Shown: piece by piece, positions 61,709 through 64,000 of the stretch
Numbering within the stretch: position 1 is the stretch's first letter
How the letters are laid out: every line of letters starts with the position of its first letter
From: Flavobacterium sp. LHD-80
GTDB lineage: Bacteria; Bacteroidota; Bacteroidia; Flavobacteriales; Flavobacteriaceae
Assembly (NCBI RefSeq): GCF_030929605.1
Contig: NZ_JAVFVS010000005.1
Coordinates: 62,001-126,000 of the forward strand
Reading direction: 5' to 3'
Length of the DNA stretch: 64,000 bases
Notes under the pieces: generated by a model
Database searches by the model: none
What the model was told of the DNA's origin: nothing
Seen by the model: the letters and a program-made list of their open reading frames with translations, nothing else
Made by a program: the position numbers and the translations under genes

Positions 61709-61812
61709 TTTGTCATTTCGACGAAGGAGAAATCTCCACAAGTAGCTCCGTAACGAGAATCCAATCTTTGTCGAGCTACTTGCGGAGATTTCTCGTGCCT
61801 CGAAATGACAAA
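61709..61812. repeat. Dispersed palindromic element, arm-mismatched copy
   Basis: A 104-bp element. The left arm is of copy 1 type (GACGAAGGAGAAATCTCC), while the right arm has CTCGTGCCTCGAAATGAC, so the centre of the stem is mispaired. The loop CCAATCTTTGTCGAGC is kept. Before it, 61634-61680 is an AACCGCTAAGTTCGCAAGG-type repeat. Confidence 0.85.
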
Positions 61813-61936
61813 ACTATAAATATTTTCTTTTTCATAAACAAAAAATTCAAAAAGCTAAAAATCAACTAATTACAACTTTAAATTATTCCTAATACCTTCT
61901 ACTTCACTTCTTTTTTCAAAAAAAAATCAAGATTAA

Positions 61937-61967
61937 TTTGGTTTTTACAATATTAAATATAACTTTG
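61937..61967 (+). promoter_or_regulatory. Canonical promoter of leader 2
   Basis: TTTG (61937-61940), exactly 19 bp, TAACTTTG (61960-61967). Followed by TCTATAGAATTAGTAGAGTT, as in leader 1. Upstream, CTTTTTTCAAAAAAAAATC is also shared by both. Confidence 0.85.
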
Positions 61968-62007
61968 TCTATAGAATTAGTAGAGTTTAATATTTAAAAC
62001 TTACATT

Positions 62008-62094
62008 TTGAAAACAATAGCACACAGAACGTCTTTCATTCTTCCTAAAAATTATGCCTATAACACTTTTTGTTATATGTGTAGCTGTTGTTAA
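62008..62094 (+). CDS. Cys-rich leader peptide 2 (28 codons, TTG start)
   Basis: TTG at 62008 to TAA at 62092, 28 codons starting LKTIAHRTSF and ending YNTFCYMCSCC-stop. It aligns without gaps with the leader peptide at 45403; LKT, LPK, Y-x-YN and CYMC-x-CC are identical. It precedes the sulfatase at 62320 by 225 bp. Between lie a degenerate second ORF (62181-62267, MQFASNEDAQQCYIIK, one Cys) reading through the hairpin, and the conserved CGGCAA hairpin. Predicted cysteine-sensing leader; the TTG start is inferred from conservation. Confidence 0.65.
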   Translation: MKTIAHRTSFILPKNYAYNTFCYMCSCC

Positions 62095-62238
62095 TTCTCA
62101 AATTTGTTTGTCATGATTTTGCTTCATTTAAAATCGGAACAAACCCCACTTTTTTACCCCAATTTCATTTACAATATAATATGCAATTCGCCTCAAACGA
62201 AGATGCACAACAATGTTATATAATCAAGAATAAAGGAA

Positions 62239-62256
62239 TTTCTGCGGCAACGGAAA
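62239..62256 (+). promoter_or_regulatory. Leader 2 hairpin, CGGCAA loop
   Basis: TTTCTG-CGGCAA-CGGAAA, with a G-U pair where leader 1 has A-U, followed 8 bp later by TTAAAGAACATTTATCACT, shared with leader 1. Shorter stem than in leader 1. Confidence 0.55.
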
Positions 62257-62319
62257 CCATCAATTAAAGAACATTTATCACTTACAAAACAAAAAACAAC
62301 AAACAAAAAGCATTTTAAA

Positions 62320-63975
62320 ATGAACAATAAAATTACCTCAATATTATTTTCTGCCTTAATAACCGGAGCTTTCAGTTTTACAAAAGCAACTGCTCAGAAT
62401 ACATCAAAACCAAACATCATTCTGATTATGGTCGATGATATGGGTTACTCTGATTTAGGAAATTATGGTTCGGAAATTAAAACACCAAATCTTGATAAAT
62501 TGGCGAGTGAAGGTTTACGTTTGCGCGAATTTTACAATAACTCGATTTGTGCGCCAACTCGCGCTTCACTCCTAACTGGTCAATATCAGCATAAAGCGGG
62601 CGTTGGTTTTTTTGATGTGAATTTAGGACTGCCAGCTTATCAAGGATATTTGAACAAAGAATCTCTGACTTTGGGAGAAGTTTTCCGTTCTGGAGGATAT
62701 AGCACGATTTTATCCGGAAAATGGCACGTAGGTTCTGAAGATCAGGCGCAATGGCCAAACCAAAGAGGTTTTGATAAATTTTATGGCATCTTAAAAGGCG
62801 CATCCAATTATTTTGATACCAAACCTTTGCCTTTCGGAAAAACTCCATATCCGGTAAAACTGATTCGTAATAATGAAGAACTACATCCAAAAAATGATTC
62901 GTATTATTTTACAGATGAAATTGGAAATAATGCCGTGACTTTCTTAGACGAACAAAACAAAGAAAACAAGCCTTTTTTTCTGTATTTAGCTTTTACCGCA
63001 CCACATTGGCCTTTGCAGGCAAAACCAGTTGACATTGCCAAATACAGAGGAAAATTTGATGAAGGCTGGGATGTTTTGAGAGAAAAAAGAATCGAAAAAT
63101 TAAAAGCAAACGGCATTTTACCAGCCAATCAGACTATTTCGCCAAGAGATCCAGAAGTTCCGGAATGGAGCAAATTATCTTACGACGAAAAACAATTCTG
63201 GAAAGCTAAAATGGAAGTTTACGCCGCAATGGTCGACAACATGGATCAGAATGTCGGGAAAGTTTTGGATAAACTAAAAGCGCTTAAAAAAGATAAAAAC
63301 ACATTGATTATCTTTATTTCAGATAATGGCGCTCAAGGCGGATTCAATACTTATAATCCGTTAGGACGAGGCTTGGTTCGAAATGACGGTCCCGTTGGAA
63401 CTTCAGGATCATTTGATTATCAGGAACAAAACTGGGCATATTTATCGAATACGCCGCTTCAGCAATATAAAAATAATATGCATGAAGGTGGTTTCAGTTC
63501 GCCGTTTATTGCTTGGTTTCCATCAAAAATAAAAGCCGGAAGAATTGATAAAGGAACCGGACATATTATCGACCTCGCTCCAACTTTCTACGAATTGGCA
63601 GGAATTGAATATCCTAAAAATTATAATAATGTAAATACGAATCCGCTTCCGGGGAAAAGTTTGCTTCCCGTTTTATTTGATAATGTTTCAGAAGTGAACC
63701 GAGGCGAACCCCTTTTCTGGGAAAGAGCAGGAAACAGAGCGGTGCGTGACGGAAAATGGAAATTGGTTTCGATTTATCCTTCTTACGAATGGGAACTTTA
63801 CAACCTTGAAACCGACAGAGGTGAAACCACAAATGTGGCACAACAAAATCCGGGAATTGTAAACAAACTTTCGGCATCTTATTTTGAATGGGCAGACCGC
63901 ACTGGCGTTGTAGAATACAGCAAATTCAAACTAAAACCAGAAGTAATGCCGGGTGGTGCCTCTCTAAAGAAATAA
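62320..63975 (+). CDS. Secreted arylsulfatase (family S1)
   Basis: A 551-aa sulfatase with signal peptide (SILFSALITGAFSFTKATAQ, to about residue 25). PNIILIMVDDMGYSDLGNYG carries the metal Asp pair; CAPTRASLLTGQYQHKAG is the formylglycine motif (Cys about 77); GKWHVGSEDQAQWPNQRGFDKFYG near 133 and IFISDNGAQGGFNTYNPLGRG near 331 are conserved. The C-terminus GKWKLVSIYPSYEWELYNLETDRGE is typical of AtsA-like arylsulfatases. It is the first gene behind leader 2 and is likely controlled by cysteine supply. Cys-type sulfatases need an FGE or anSME maturase, not present in this window. Confidence 0.93.
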   Translation: MNNKITSILFSALITGAFSFTKATAQNTSKPNIILIMVDDMGYSDLGNYGSEIKTPNLDKLASEGLRLREFYNNSICAPTRASLLTGQYQHKAGVGFFDVNLGLPAYQGYLNKESLTLGEVFRSGGYSTILSGKWHVGSEDQAQWPNQRGFDKFYGILKGASNYFDTKPLPFGKTPYPVKLIRNNEELHPKNDSYYFTDEIGNNAVTFLDEQNKENKPFFLYLAFTAPHWPLQAKPVDIAKYRGKFDEGWDVLREKRIEKLKANGILPANQTISPRDPEVPEWSKLSYDEKQFWKAKMEVYAAMVDNMDQNVGKVLDKLKALKKDKNTLIIFISDNGAQGGFNTYNPLGRGLVRNDGPVGTSGSFDYQEQNWAYLSNTPLQQYKNNMHEGGFSSPFIAWFPSKIKAGRIDKGTGHIIDLAPTFYELAGIEYPKNYNNVNTNPLPGKSLLPVLFDNVSEVNRGEPLFWERAGNRAVRDGKWKLVSIYPSYEWELYNLETDRGETTNVAQQNPGIVNKLSASYFEWADRTGVVEYSKFKLKPEVMPGGASLKK

Positions 63976-64000
63976 AAATCTTTTTCTAACCATAAAATAA

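Noticed and set aside
3395-61812. CRISPR array interpretation of the repeated palindromes
   Set aside because: Copies are kilobases apart, not regularly spaced, and there are no cas genes.
62181-62267. 28-codon ORF (MQFASNEDAQQCYIIK...) in leader 2 as a functional peptide
   Set aside because: Only one Cys and no similarity to the polycysteine ORF of leader 1; it reads through the hairpin. Kept only as a possible decayed counterpart.

Overview
The window reads as chromosome of a Bacteroidota bacterium, most likely Flavobacterium or a close relative. It is AT-rich, carries SusC/SusD-type genes, has lipoproteins with short lipoboxes, and its promoters match the Bacteroidota form TTTG-N19-TAnnTTTG. 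No rRNA, tRNA, CRISPR array, transposase or prophage was recognised.

Layout. (1) 0-6.5 kb: miscellaneous genes: a Tat-exported M19 dipeptidase, a methyltransferase divergent from a LysR regulator, a DUF2130 nuclease-fold coiled-coil protein and two META-domain lipoproteins. (2) 6.7-25.6 kb: nitrate/nitrite assimilation: nirB, nirD, DUF4202, a NarX-like sensor kinase, a NarL-type response regulator, NarK, an outer-membrane barrel, a Crp/Fnr regulator, an assimilatory nitrate reductase fused to its own FAD reductase, and a NiR-like protein with a C-terminal rubredoxin. (3) 26.2 kb: a Lys/Ala-rich histone-like protein. (4) 27.1-35.1 kb, minus strand: molybdenum cofactor and siroheme genes (moaA, moaCB fusion, moaE, moeB-rhodanese, moaD, cobA-type SUMT, mobA, a TauE permease, moeA). 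(5) 35.3-44.9 kb, minus strand: a second molybdopterin reductase with a four-cluster ferredoxin, a Tat-exported Rieske protein and a membrane cytochrome-like subunit, followed by three more NarK-family transporters. (6) 45.3-64 kb: an organosulfur locus: SusC/SusD, four sulfatases (one frameshifted), a fatty-acid hydroxylase-family protein, an alkylsulfatase, a rhodanese-thioredoxin protein and a YeiH-type putative sulfate exporter.

The most striking signal lies in region 6. Two homologous leaders (about 45.32-45.77 kb and 61.94-62.28 kb) each carry a canonical promoter, a conserved 28-codon ORF with a TTG start ending CYMCxCC-stop, and a conserved CGGCAA-loop hairpin. The first leader also contains an 11-codon ORF with four consecutive Cys codons just before the hairpin. 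This looks like cysteine-responsive attenuation of sulfatase genes: when cysteine is scarce the ribosome stalls and the sulfur-scavenging operon is read.

In the nitrogen part, a shared 18-bp dyad (TAAGTA-N4-TACTTA type) sits just upstream of, or overlapping, the -7 box of nirB, narK, the nitrate reductase and moeA. This predicts one regulon controlled by the local Crp/Fnr protein or the NarL-type regulator.

Intergenic gaps hold many imperfect palindromes of about 65-106 bp. Several share one loop sequence, and some arms differ between copies by compensatory changes.
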